A DNA stretch of 64,000 nucleotides, taken from the NCBI GenBank assembly GCA_026545765.1, contig CM048841.1:65051354-65115353 (forward strand), in the 5' to 3' direction. The position numbers and the translations under genes are program-made. The stretch's first letter is position 1. The number at the start of each line of letters is the position of its first letter. This stretch comes from Plantago major. Its lineage: Eukaryota > Streptophyta > Magnoliopsida > Lamiales > Plantaginaceae. The notes under the pieces are model-generated. The model ran no database searches. It saw nothing but the letters and a program-made list of their open reading frames with translations, and was not told the DNA's origin. Shown one piece after another: positions 13,570 through 25,889 of this stretch.

Positions 13570-15210
13570 ATCTCTATATTGCCTTTTTCAACATGGTCTC
13601 TGATGAAGTGGTGTCTAACATCAATGTGCTTTGTTCTGGCATGGAACTTGGGGTTCTGTGTGATTGCAATAGCACATGTGTTATCACAGAAAATGGGAGT
13701 TTTCTCTTCATTGAGTCCATAATCTCTGAGTTGTTGTTGAATCCACAGAATTTGTGTTCACAACAACCAGCAGCAATATATTCAGCCTCTGTGGTAGAAG
13801 TTGCAATTGAGTTTTGTTTCTTGCTAAACCATGAGATAAGTCTAGCTCCCAGAAATTGACAAGTTCCTGAGGTACTCTTCCTATCAAGCAATGATCCAGC
13901 ATAATCAGCATCTGAGTAACCAACCAAACTCAATCCACTTTCTTTAGGGTACCGCAAACCTACATCTACTGTACCTTTCACATACCTTAATATTTTCATA
14001 GCAATGTTGTAGTGTGATTGCATCGGATTTGTTTGAAATCTAGCACACACACCAACTGCATATTGGATATCAGGTCTGCTTGCAGTAAGGTAAAGTAGTG
14101 AACCTATCAATTTCCTATACTTGTGTTCATCAACACTTTTATCTGATTCAGTATAGGTCATCTTGGTTCCTATGCTCATAGGTATCTTAGCATTCTTTTC
14201 AGAAGGCTTAAGATTGAACTTTGTGAACATGTCTTTTGCATACTTTGTCCGATTAATGAATATTCCATCATTGAGTTGCTTGACTTGCAATCCTAGGAAA
14301 TAGTTCAATTCTCCCATCATGCTCATCTCGAACTTACTTTTCATGAGATTTGCAAAGTCATCACAAAGTTGCTTGTCCTTAGATCCAAATATGATGTCAT
14401 CAACATATACTTAAACTAAGAGCAGTTTCCCATCATGGTTTAAGGTAAATAAAGTTTTATCAACTTCACCTTTCTTGAAACCACTTTCCAGAAGGTATTT
14501 GGCCAAAGTGTCATACCATGCTCTTGGAGCCTGTTTCAGTCCATATAGAGCTTTCTGTAGCTTGTAGACCATTCTACTTTCTGAGGAAACTTCAAAACCA
14601 GGTGGTTGTTCAACATAGACTTCCTCAGCAAGTTCACCATTCAAGAATGCACTTTTGACATCCATCTGATAAACTTTAAAGTCTTTATGAGCTGCAAAGG
14701 CCAGAAAGAGTCTTATCGCATCCAATCTGGCAACTGGTGCATATGACTCATCAAAATCTAAGCCTTCAGTCTGGGTGAATCCCTTGGCAACCAACCTTGC
14801 TTTGTTTCTGGTTATTTCACCATATTCATTCATCTTGTTTCTGAAAACCCACTTGGTTCCAATCACAGATATTCCTTCTACAAATGGAACTAGTTTCCAG
14901 ACTTTGTTTCTTTCAAGATCCAACTCTTCTTGCATTGCAGAGATCCAGTCTTGGTCTCTTAATGCTTCTTCAATAGTTTTAGGTTCAATGTTTGAGATGA
15001 AACATCCAAAGAGAGAATTAGCATTTTCGGCTATTGCTCTCCTAGTCCTAACACCTTGATTGATTGGTCCAATCACATCCTTTGCAGGATGATCCTTGAT
15101 CCATCTCATCATGGGTTTGGGGCTAGTAAGGTCAACATCTATGTGATCTGAATGTGAATCACTATGATTATGACTTGATACTTCTTCAGTATCTATGACA
15201 TTTTGTACCA
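13570..15210 (-). mobile_element. Reverse transcriptase and RNase H region, inner SIRE element
   Basis: Copia-type reverse transcriptase words are visible: [28 protein letters not shown] and [11 protein letters not shown]. RNase H follows, with SDADYAG and KKQNSIATSTTEAEYIAA. It lies downstream of integrase, the order that defines Copia against Gypsy. Part of a broken element. Confidence 0.85.
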
Positions 15211-15219
15211 CAGAAGGGC

Positions 15220-16790
15220 GTTAAATGTCTGACACTTGCTCAGTGTGAGGGCTTTCTGGGACATGCACATCAAAGAGGTCATTTCCAGAATTAGCTCTCT
15301 GATGAACATCTTCAGTTTCCATTTCTGGAAATCTCATAGGAAATTCTTCATCATGTCTGAGAATCATCTGGTTGTTACTAGGCATTTCATGCTTTTCTTC
15401 GTCAGAGTCATCCTCTCTTTCCATAATGATGTTTTTCCTTTCTGAGGGTTCTTCTTCAGAATCCTTTAACAATAGTTCCTTGAACCTTTCTGAGAGTTCA
15501 TCAGCAAGGGGTGATTTCTTGCTTTCTTCATAGAATCTGACATGAACCGATTCTTCAATCTTCTTTGTTCTTTTGTTGTAAACTCTAAGCTCGCTATTCA
15601 TAGAATAACCAAGAAACACTCCTTCATCTGCCTTTGGTTGAAATGTTCTTAGATACTCTTTTCCATTGTTAAGAACAAAACATCTACAACCAAACACTTT
15701 CAGATGTTTAATATTAGGGGGTCTACCAACCAAGAGCTCATAAGGGGTCTTTTTATGGTGTTTGTTTATCAAATATACTACGAGTGTAGCATCTTTGTGT
15801 TTACGACTTCAACCCAATAAACTTCACTTATTTCGATGTCATTGACATTGTCCTTCTTTGCTTCTTTAAGGGTTCTATTTTTCATTTCTGCAACACCATT
15901 TTGTTGTGGTGTTCTTACAGAGGAAAGTTGATGTTGTATACCTTTGCTGGTACAAAACTCCTTTATGTACAGGTTGACAAATTCAGTACCATGGTCTGTT
16001 CTGATTGCAGATACCGTCATTTTTCATGACTTCAAGCTTATTTAGCAAGTTTGGTATCTCCACCCTAGCATCAGATTTGTGCTTCAGAAAGACAACCCAA
16101 GTGAATCTTGAGAAGTCATCTACAACTACCAGACCATACTTCTTTCCTGCATAACTAGTTACAGATGATTCAAAAAGATCCATGTGTAATAGTTGCAGTG
16201 GTCTAACACTAGAGTGTCTGATTTTGGACTTGAAGGAGATCTTAGATTGTTTCCCCATCTGACAGGCAGAACAGATACCATCCTTTCTGAAAGATGTTTT
16301 GGGAAGGCCAACCACTAACTCTTTCTTGGCAAGTTTGTTCAGAGTTTTGAAGTTCAATTGACTCATTCTTTTGTGCCATAACCAGTGCTCTTCTGTGTGA
16401 CCAGATTGACTCACCACGAGACATTCTTCAGTTGTGGTAAAGACTACCTTTCCGCCGAGCAACAAAGACTGTCTGCTTTGACTCATTGTCAATAAGTTTA
16501 CAAAACTTTGCTTTGAATTTCACAGTGAATCCCTTGTCTGCAAACTTGCTCATGCTAAATAGATTGTATTTCAAACCCTTAACATGTAATACGTCAGTAA
16601 TTGTTAAAGATCCCAATTTGACGTTGCCAAATCCCAGAGAGGGATTTAATTCTCCACCAGCAAATCTGATGTCTGGTCCAGTGTTGCAAGCTTTGTAGTT
16701 GACCAGATTTCCTTTGTCACCTGTCATGTGCTTTCCGCATCCACTATCAAATAGCCATTGAGCCTTAGTCCAAGAGGCGTTCTGCACAAA
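15220..16790 (-). mobile_element. Protease and integrase region, inner SIRE element
   Basis: The protease shows the DSGCGKHMTGD active-site region. The integrase zinc-binding region shows HKRMSQLNF and CSACQMGK. Integrase core words include LLHMDLF, VVVDDFSRFTWVVFLKHKS and RTPQQNGVAE, and the region ends with a KVFGCRCFVLNN stretch typical of Copia integrase tails. Confidence 0.85.
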
Positions 16791-16799
16791 ACAGGAAAC

Positions 16800-19310
16800 A
16801 GGAGTTAGGTTCTTGCTTCAGAGATAGAACCATTTAGACTAAACATTCTTCCAGTAGGAATCCACATTTTAGTGAATTTCTTGGGAGTTTGTTTTTGTCT
16901 AACTTGAACAGAAGGAGATCTGAAATTAGTAATTTTGATCTCAATCTTCCTTCTTGGGGTGTTTCTAGGTGTTCCCTTTGGTGCTTTCTGGATCCTGGGT
17001 TTCTGGGGTTGCTTTTCAGCAAACTTAGCCTTTCTGGCCAGGTTCCTTCTAGCTTTGGCATTCAGTTTTTCAGTGGTTTGAGATTTCTTCCACATTTGTT
17101 ATTTCGTCTAATATCAGCCTAGCGCCATTGTTCTTGTCCTTCCTTATATTGTTGTAAAAGGACTTTTCCAATAGCACGATAGCCAATGACATTTCGAACA
17201 CCTTTGGCTTTCTGAATGCGGTCTTCAGAAGCCTCACTAGTTTCTGCACCATCTTTATTTTCATAAAATGGTATAGTTGAGAATTTGCCTATTCCAGCAA
17301 TTCTTCCCTTCTTAGTAATATAACACTGTGGATGGTTGCATGTCTGAGGGTTGTGTTTCTTTTCAGAAACCTTATCCACATATTTCTTGTGAACTTGTTG
17401 TTCTTTCAAAGGCTGAGTTGCTACTCCTTTTCCTTTGTCAACTACCCTAGCTTTCTGACCAATGCTATAGGTGGTTGAAGAACCATTCTGTTGACTTTTT
17501 ACAAAGGTCAACCTATCATCACCCTTCTTCAGAGGAGACGAATTGCTTGATTGTTCATCAAGTCCAAGTCCACCTTTCTCAGAGGGATCTCTCAGATATG
17601 ATTGAACCTCAGTGAGAGTGTCACTAGCCTTTGCCTAAGATTGGAAGGATAGCTCTTTCTTTCGGAGTTCCTCATTCTCAGAAAGCAGCTTCATCATTTT
17701 CTTATTAAGTTCATCCAAGGCTAGTTTGTGAAAATTTTCATTTTCAGATATCGACTTTTCGGAAGGGCTATTTCAGCTCTTGTTCTCGAGATACCTGTTA
17801 GCTCGAAACCTCTTTTCAAGAGTTTCTTTGCTTTCCTCTAGAATTCTGGTTTTGGATTGTGCTTCCAGAAATTCTTTCTCATAACGATCCAATTCACTCC
17901 TGATTAACTCCAGATCCTCAATTCCATCATCACTCTCATAGTACAGAAATTGTGAAATGTTAGTTACCTCATCAGACATAAGACACATTTCAATGTTGGA
18001 GATGTCTGGACCAGCAATCTCAGCAACTCCACATATTTCATTCTTCTTAAGGCCGAAGTCGATTACGTTGTGGGTGATTCCACACAATTCTGGTGATGGT
18101 AGGTTTGAGTTATCTGAATCTCCATCTTCAGAATCTGTCTCAATATCTAGAGCATCAAGTTGGATTTGAATCTTCTTCCTTTCTTCAGTCAGTAAGGCCC
18201 TTTGATTTCTTTTGTAATTTCTTCTGTCCTTCTTGTCACCTGTCTTGAGCTTGTTTAAAGCAGGGCAATCTCTCTTGAAGTGACCAGGCTTTTGTCAATA
18301 GAAGCAGATATCATTTCCTATCTCTGCTGATTCAGTACTAACACCTTTCTGAATGGGGGTCTTCAGAGAGTTGTTTAGTTGAATGTTCTTATACTGATGA
18401 TAGTTTGGGCCAAGATGCTTTTTCAGCTTTTCTTTAGCTTTTCTTCTCTCAATCTCTTGACTCACAAATTTATTCATGTGTCTTACTGCAAGAGCATTTT
18501 CTTCAGATGCGTCTTTGGTATCTTTCTTTTGAAGTACCTTGAGAGACTAGAGCAACACTTTGCAACTTCTCATTTTTGTTCTCTACAGTTGTCTCATAAT
18601 CTCTGATAGCAAGATGAGAGAAGAGCTCTACTGGAGTAATATTTGGCATTCCTTGGTTGAAATAAAAGAATTTTGTGTGCTCCCAGTTGTGATTGAGACT
18701 TCTGACAATAGTCTTAATCTTTTCTGACTGGGAGTATCTGTTGCTTTCACCAAGTGCAGCCATATCACTCATAAGAGTAGTAAACACGAAATCAAGTTCT
18801 TCGAGTTTCATTGGGACCTTGCTTGAAGTTTTGGAACTTCAATTTAAGAACTTGAACTTGTTTTCTTTGGTTTTCTCGATTCAACCTGATTTCTTCAATC
18901 AATTGCTGATAACTTTCGCCATTTTAGCACCCACGATTTACCTGTATGTGCTCAGTGTCGATCGATGATTATATTATGAGTTTGGACCATCCAATCATGT
19001 CTCTTGGCATCTTCAGATGTCCAGAGCTCTCTTGGCTTGTCTTCATACATAATGCTTCCACGAGCAACATGACCACTATCACTAGCAACCATGTCCTCGC
19101 TTCCATCTTCCGTGTCTGAGGCTTTTCTTCCATCAGAAACCTCAGTGACTTGTTTGAGTTGTCTGATTTTGATAGGCCCTTCATTGATGACATAGATCAT
19201 CTCATCACTAATGGCCTCCAGATGGAGCATCATGTTGTTCTTCCATTTCTCGTAGTTTTCTGGATTTAGAACGGGTGCATCGCTCAGAGACATACCTACA
19301 CACTTAACAC
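16800..19310 (-). mobile_element. Gag region, inner SIRE element
   Basis: It begins with a segment containing LNPENYEKWKNNMMLHLEAI, similar to the outer element. The middle carries a capsid-like segment (YSQSEKIKTIVRSLNHNWEH). The last part is Lys/Arg-rich, with ARRNLARKAKFA. The coiled-coil rich C-terminal part matches that of the outer element. Fossil, broken in several places. Confidence 0.75.
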
Positions 19311-19388
19311 ACAAATTATATAGTCCTCAGAAAGGGATAAAGTTTCTTCACCTATCTGGGGATCTAGGTTCAGTGCAGAAGGATTGGG

Positions 19389-19408
19389 AACCTCCTGCTC
19401 TGATACCA
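19389..19408 (-). other. Primer binding site, inner SIRE element
   Basis: On the - strand it reads TGGTATCAGAGCAGGAGG and so on, two bases inside the 5' LTR. It is complementary to the 3' end of initiator methionine tRNA, the usual primer of plant Copia elements. Confidence 0.85.
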
Positions 19409-19410
19409 CT

Positions 19411-20825
19411 TGTTGGTCTAGATAACGGCAAAGTAAAAGACTGGGGGGGGGGGGGGTGAATAGTCTTTTATACTTTTGTCGATAAACACAGTTTCTCAGA
19501 AACCCCCAGGTTTCTGATACTTAAATTCAGAGCGCGGAAGGCTTTAAGATAGGTAAGTGCAGAAACAATAAGTAAGTGTGTGTGCTTTGCTGAAAGATAA
19601 ATACAGAAATGTAAATAACACAGCAAGTATAGTGGTATCTGGAGGTGGCATAATCCTCCAACTAATCCACTTCGGTCTTTCTGAGACCTAGAATTCACTA
19701 GAACAGATAATTGAGTTCACCTTACAAAAATCCTATTCTAAGATTCTTAAACAATTGGTTCCCAACCAAATGTTCCCCCTGAGTTATTCCCCAGCTCCTA
19801 GAGCTAAGTACTTCCTCTACTCAGATAACCTTGGAGTTATTCCCTGATTTCCCAAATCAAGTACTTCCTCTACTCCACGCCTTGATGGTGTTGGTTATAA
19901 GGTTTGTCAGAGAGGCTTCTCGTATAACTTTTCAGTTATGGAGAGCCTAATAGAACAAGACTACTTAATACACTTGTTCGGTGTGGCAATCGCTCTTCTT
20001 GACCCAAGTAATTGATGTCCGTTACGGAGAATGAGCTTGAAAGGTTATCGGCGATTCAACTCTTTCACGAATAACAATCTCTTGTTAAGGTTCAGGACAA
20101 CTTAGAACTACTAGTGATTCTTCAAGCAACAGAAAGCTTTCAGAAAGGGTAGTAGAGTGCTTGAGAGAATACTTTGCTAGATTGTAAGTTTGCAAGTTAG
20201 ATCGTTCTTCGGTCGTATTTCTCAGCATCTAAGTGTGTGATATTTATAGATGAATTAGAGAGTCGTTGGGATGTTATCCGTTAGACACAATTCAAATTCA
20301 GTCTATACTTATCTTGAAATGAGTACTCAGAAGTCCTTGTCTCATATCTCAGAGAGGACTGTGCTTTAGCGGCTTTTCTGCCGATGCAATCATTGCATAT
20401 GTACTATTTCTTGTCCTGTAGTCTTCAACGGATACATTAGCCTTTCTGATGGCTTACATGCTCCATACTCATGATGTCATATGTTCCAGAATCATGTTTC
20501 AAAAGTAACTAAATGTACTTAAGAAAGGATTAAGGACATAGTATTTCCGAGTGAGACTAAACCTTGGTGTCTTCATAAATCTTGTGCAATCTCCGGTCTT
20601 GTAATCTTCAGAAAAGCTCCATTGCTAGGATTGATCTTCATGGTCTTCTTAAAATAAAAATTACACTTAGAGACCTATAATCCTAATACAAGATTTACTA
20701 GACTAATTATACTCAGTGATTTCCTCTTTTACAATGTTCAAGTGAACCAAGAGTACTTAATCACCTTTCTGGCTAAGATAGGAACATGTGATGAATGATC
20801 AAAAAACTAACAGATATTCCTAACA
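19411..20825 (-). repeat. 5' LTR of the inner SIRE element
   Basis: 1415 bp, tgttggtct to cctaaca on the + strand. It pairs with 5992-7414. Within it a 20-bp palindrome-flanked segment at 19497-19516 is the exact reverse complement of the segment at the same place in the partner LTR (6083-6102). Confidence 0.9.
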
Positions 20826-21129
20826 GAAACAATCCACCACTTAATCAATGTATAACATCTTTCAATTCTTTTAATTAAGTGCAGAAAGTAAACATCAACC
20901 AAATCACAAGGTGTGATCTTTGCTGACAAGTTATCTTTTTATAAATTGATATCTGAGAGTAGGTTCATCAGATATGTTACAGAGAAAGTTCATAGATAAC
21001 TTTTAATAAAACACAATTTAGCACAGTCAGCAAGATACAAAATACATAGTAAATTAGGACAACAGGTGTAACCAAGCTCCAAGTAAACATCCTAATAAAC
21101 TAGTCTTCAAGTCTTCAAAAGCAGTTCCA

Positions 21130-24100
21130 TGGATCAATCTGTGAATTTCCTATCACCTAACCTTTTGATATCATTAGAGTAGTCATAGAGAAGAGTTCTG
21201 ACAATCATCTCTGTATCTCTGGCAAATCCACAGACTTCCTTGTAGGTTTTGGTAGGATACTTCTTGACAAAGTGTTTGACCCGCAGATACTTTCCCCACT
21301 TCCAGGCATGCACAATTCTGAAATCTGATAGCTTGAAATAGTCATATATGATCCTCAGATATTTGATGTCACCCTTGTATTGTTCTTCAGTCATATGGAA
21401 TGACTCAAAGGGTTCCACGACAAGTCTTGGCCTTGTGCCTATTCCAGTGATGTTGGGAATTCTGTGCACATCATCTGGCTTTACATAAGGACATTCATCA
21501 GAGAGGTCCTTCTTCATGGCTTCTATTCTCTTGATTACTTCAAAATCCAACCAGGCTTTGATGTGGTTGGTATTAATCAAGACTGGCTTGTCTTTTATCC
21601 ATGCCATGAGTTGTTTATGGATTGGTTCTGGAAATTTTGAATTTACCAGTAAGTGCTTAAGTTCCAGAATCCAATAGCTATTCTTCTGATTAATGCACCT
21701 GTAGACAGAGGAGTTGTTGTCAGTCTTCTCATACTCAATTCTGGCTTCTTCTGTTCTGAGTGGAAGTTGACTTTTTCTTCTTTAATCAGCTTTCTGGCCA
21801 CTTCCTTGACAAAGTCCTTATGCATCAATGTTCCAAAGGAATATTGTTCAGTGGGGAACATGGCATGGACATAGTTTTCCAAGTCAAGGGCTCGTGCTCT
21901 CCTTGTGTGGTGATCAGTCACCTTTATGATCTCAGATAGATCGGAGCATCGAAGCTTTTGCCATCTCTTGAAGCATTTTAGGTGCTTTGGCAAAGTGTGT
22001 TCCTTGAAGAAAGGAAGCAGGTCATTTTTCTCATCAACAGGGACCTTAGTGGCACTTGATTGAGCCTGAAAGAAAGTGTTCTGAATTAATTTCAAAACTA
22101 TAGGAGATATTTGGGCTTTAGAGTAGAAAGGTATCTGAGTTACCTGTGTGACAGGCTCAGATGACTTGACTACTGAGGTTCTAGGTGCCTCAAATATCTG
22201 GATATGAGGAGGAGACTGGGAAGTCTGATCCTTAGTGATCTTTCTTTCTACTTGAACCTGAGATTAGAAATATAACACTTAGGAAATTTTATCAAGAAAA
22301 ATTCTATTTACAAAATCAGATACCTGAGAGGTCAATTACCTCCACTATTGGAGGCTCAGATACTTGTTGCTCAGAGACTTGTGCAGTCTATGGAAATTTT
22401 TCTTGTGATGAAGGCTTTGATGCCTCATCAATTTCCATTTGTTGTGGGGATTGAGCGGGCAATTCCCCAGCAACTTCTATTTCTTTTTGAACCTGTTAAG
22501 TAGAAATTGTTAGTTTGAGAAAAATGACCAGAGATTTGTCTTTGAAGATTATAGGTATCTGAATGAAATACCTTCTCTGCAGAAGGTTCAGATACTTGTT
22601 CTTCAGAGACCTTGGAAGTCTCTGGATTCTTTTCTAGAAGAGATAGACTTTTCAGTTTCTTCATTTTTCTTCTCAGTTGGAGCCTATTAGAAACAAAAAC
22701 TTATTAATCAAGTGTATAAAGCACATATCTAAGATGTTATATCTTAAGGAACTATCTTCTACCTGTGAGACAGGCTCCTGTTCCTTAAGTGGTGAAGCTA
22801 TGGAAGCCTCCTTCTCAGATTCTGAGGCAAGCTTTGCAGCTTCCTCTTGATGTTGTGTTTCTAATTCAGCCTGTAACAAAGAAATTTTATTAAATAACAA
22901 GATTAACAAACACAAAAATATCACAAGTAAAGAGTTAAACCATTCAGCTACCTGAGTAGTGTCAGGCTGATTGGTCTCTGGAACTTGTGACCCTTCTATG
23001 CGTTGGTCTTGTTGTTCCATTTCAGCTTCTTTGTTTAAATTTTCAGGTACTTCAGACCTTTCCTGAGTGTGCAAATCAGTTGCCTCCCCTGGTTGATCAT
23101 TCTGAGCAGATGCCTCAGTTTGATCCCTCTTATTGAGTTGGGGAACCTATTCTTTTACAGGATTTTCTTCAGCAAGGAAAGATGCTGGTATCTCATCTTG
23201 TAACTCAAGTATCATCTCAACAGCATCCACTATTGGCTGTTGTGGTTGGTGTGGTGATTCTGATCTGGATGAAGAAGGTGATGATGTATGAGGCCTATCC
23301 AAATCTGCTTGAGACAGACTTTTGAGTGTTGAGGCAATGGCAGTATCCTCCAACACTAAGTTGCCACTCATCAAAGCATCTTCAATATGCTTAAGTGTTA
23401 CTTGCTCTGATGGTTTGTTTTGTCCAGTGACTTTGGACACAGTTGCTTCTTCAGCAACCTTTGAAACAGGTGCTTGTTCAGCAACCTATGGTGTAGGTTC
23501 TTCTTCAGATACCTCTACACTTGTTACTTTTTCAGCAACCTTAGCCCTCTTTGATTTCTGTAGGACTTGAGAGATAACTAACTCATCATCGTCAGAGCTC
23601 TCATCAGCATTAGGAACTGATTGGTCCATAATCCCTGTAGTTTCTGCAGATAGGGCTTGGTACCTGCCACTACTCTCATTTTTACCAATGAGTTCATCAG
23701 CAAGGCTCTCCTTGGCAACATTGATGAGTTCATCAGCAGTTGTATCTTTTACAGCATTGATGAGTTCATCTTCATCGATGAGTTCATCAGCAGTGGCGGC
23801 AGATATCTGAGAGTCGACATCCACAATGGGTATGCCTTCTGATTTGCCAGCAGACTTCTTTCGTGAAGTTCTGGGCTTTTTGGTCGCAACGGAACCCTCA
23901 GATACCTCATCAGTCTTTCGTTTCTTGGAACCTTTCTGAGATGCAGTAACCTTTTTCATCATGTTTGTATACTCATATTTGTAGAGTAGGTTACTATTGG
24001 CAATGTCTGCCGTCTCTCTGAGCTTAATGCCAAGGCACTCCAGTAAGTAGCATATCTTCAGTCCATAGCTTACTGTGGCTTTTGGCTCAGCAAGGCCCTT

Positions 24101-24880
24101 AACGATTTTAGGCTCAAAGCCTTGAATCTTCTTCACAAATTTCATAAAGGCGTACTTTCCCCAGTTGAAAGGGTTTTCCAGCCTTTTGTCTTGTTGTTTC
24201 AACAAGAACATCATCATCCAGCGTTCTTGGCTTATTTGGTCGGCACCTCCTTGTATACCATCAAAGCATCTGTGAAGAATGCATGCCAACACATCCCAGT
24301 GAACCAACAGATGTCTGGTTCTGATGTCAGCAAGTTTGAAGTCAGTGGGTGTATCTGGTTTTTCAAGATCACACACACCACTATACAGTTGCTTCACACC
24401 TTCAAGGAGATCATCATCCTTAGTGTTTATTTCAAAATCATTTCCAAGATTTTGAAGTCCAAACAACTCACAGAAATTTATCAAGTTCAAAAGGATGTCC
24501 ATTCCTTGAACTTTTGACTTTATAGACACTATTTCAGTGCCTTTAGATACACAGGAAATAATCTTGGAATTGTTGTAGAATTACAACACATCTAGTGAAG
24601 AAACTCCACTGGGAATAGCAGACAGGAAACCCTTGATTTGTGCCTTTTAAAGCATATCAAGGATTAGATTCCTATCTGCTTGATTTTCAATAGCAGCAAT
24701 AAGGTATTCCTCTATCATGGAACCACCCCAAATCATCCTGTGATTTGAACTCCAATGATTAGGATTGAAGTCTCCTACCAAACGATTGTTTATGATAACC
24801 AACTCTGGTGCTTGCTTTTCAGCAGTACCATAGGTAGTAGATTGGGATTTCTGGGTAGAAACACGTTTTAGAGCCATCTC
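21130..24880 (-). mobile_element. Third (envelope-position) ORF region, outer SIRE element
   Basis: Same layout as at 7850-12530. The N-terminal part has DQISQERWMMMFLLKQQ and FNWGKYAFMKF. The middle is low-complexity and acidic, with many Glu, Gln, Ser and Pro. The C-terminal part has AWKWGKYLRVKHFVKKY. The middle is cut by short AT-rich intervals with GT...AG borders on the - strand at places matching the inner element, which look like small introns. Function unknown. Broken. Confidence 0.65.
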
Positions 24881-25564
24881 TTTATATAGTGAGAGTTTTC
24901 GAAAGTCTGAAAGAGATTAAGTGGGAGATTAGTGATTCTTTGCAGAAGACTAATCGAAGAACAGAGTTTTGCAGAAAAGTTTGAAGGAAAGTTTTTGCTA
25001 TTCTTGTGCAACTATGAATGTTGGATTAGGCGAGAGTGATTTCTTTTGCCAAAATCCTATATGTATAGCAATGAAAATCTCAACAGACATATATATACAA
25101 ATTGATTTTGTGTGTAAGTATATGTGTACTTGCAGATAGGCGTGGGTAAAGTTTGTTTGACATTAAATGCTTAGTGGGCCACGTCTGAATTTTTACAGTC
25201 CACTAATTCTCAGAGAAATAATCTCGTCCGTTAAGATCAAATGCCAATTTCATCAAGAGTCACTATTGCTTGGTCAACAATGATCACAATCAGCAATTGT
25301 AATTGTGCCCAATTAATGAATTTTGGCGATTAGCTATCTGAATGACATTTCTTCTGTGTGAATAAGAACATCTTTTGTATCTGAGTCTATCTCATACTCA
25401 GTATATGTCCAAGTTTTACACAAAGATAGAAATAATACAAATTTCAAGAGAGTAGTTGACTGCAGACAGTTATACTATTCTCTTTTCTGTTCCCCCTCAC
25501 TGAGTGATCTAGATATCTGAGTACCTGTCTCAGAGATCTTCAAATAGTCATTTTACCCTTTTTC

Positions 25565-25760
25565 CTATGGTTTCTGGATACCCGTTCCAGATACCTCTTT
25601 TCTGGATACCCGTTCCAAATTTCTCTTTTCTCTTTATATCTGGATATCCGTTCCAGATACCTTATTTCTGGATACCTGTTCCAGGTTTCTTTTCCCTCTA
25701 TATCTGGATACCCGTTCCTGATATCTCTTTCCCTCTTTTGATATCTTCTTCAGATATCTG
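25565..25760. repeat. Short tandem repeat inside the outer SIRE element
   Basis: The words tctggatacccgttccaga and close variants recur four to five times with pyrimidine-rich spacers of roughly 20-30 bp. Each word is nearly self-complementary around its centre. The inner SIRE element has one such word at the matching place (near 13300), so the array arose in the outer lineage. It lies between the RNase H region and the third ORF. Confidence 0.8.
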
Positions 25761-25889
25761 AACTTTTTCAGTTCTTTGGTAGCTCCATTAGTCCAAGACT
25801 ATGTCTTAAAGCTAAGAATCTATTTTCTTGTAGTGGCTTAGTGAAGATATCTGCAAGTTGGTCTTCAGAGCCAATCTTGACTATCTCTA

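Larger units (their letters stand above)
5992..20825 (-). mobile_element. SIRE/Maximus-type Copia retrotransposon (inner), broken
   Basis: LTRs at 5992-7414 and 19411-20825. The flanks are AAAAC on the left and GAAAC on the right. Comparison with the homologous spot in this same family (gagaaaacaatc near 7492) shows this is a 5-bp target duplication with one difference. It lies inside the outer SIRE element, between that element's third ORF and its 3' LTR, in the same orientation. The parts follow the same order as in the outer element. LTR sequence and many coding words differ from the outer one, so the two belong to different subfamilies. The LTR pair differs by a few percent by eye. Roughly ten breaks are spread over its coding part. 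Confidence 0.9.
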
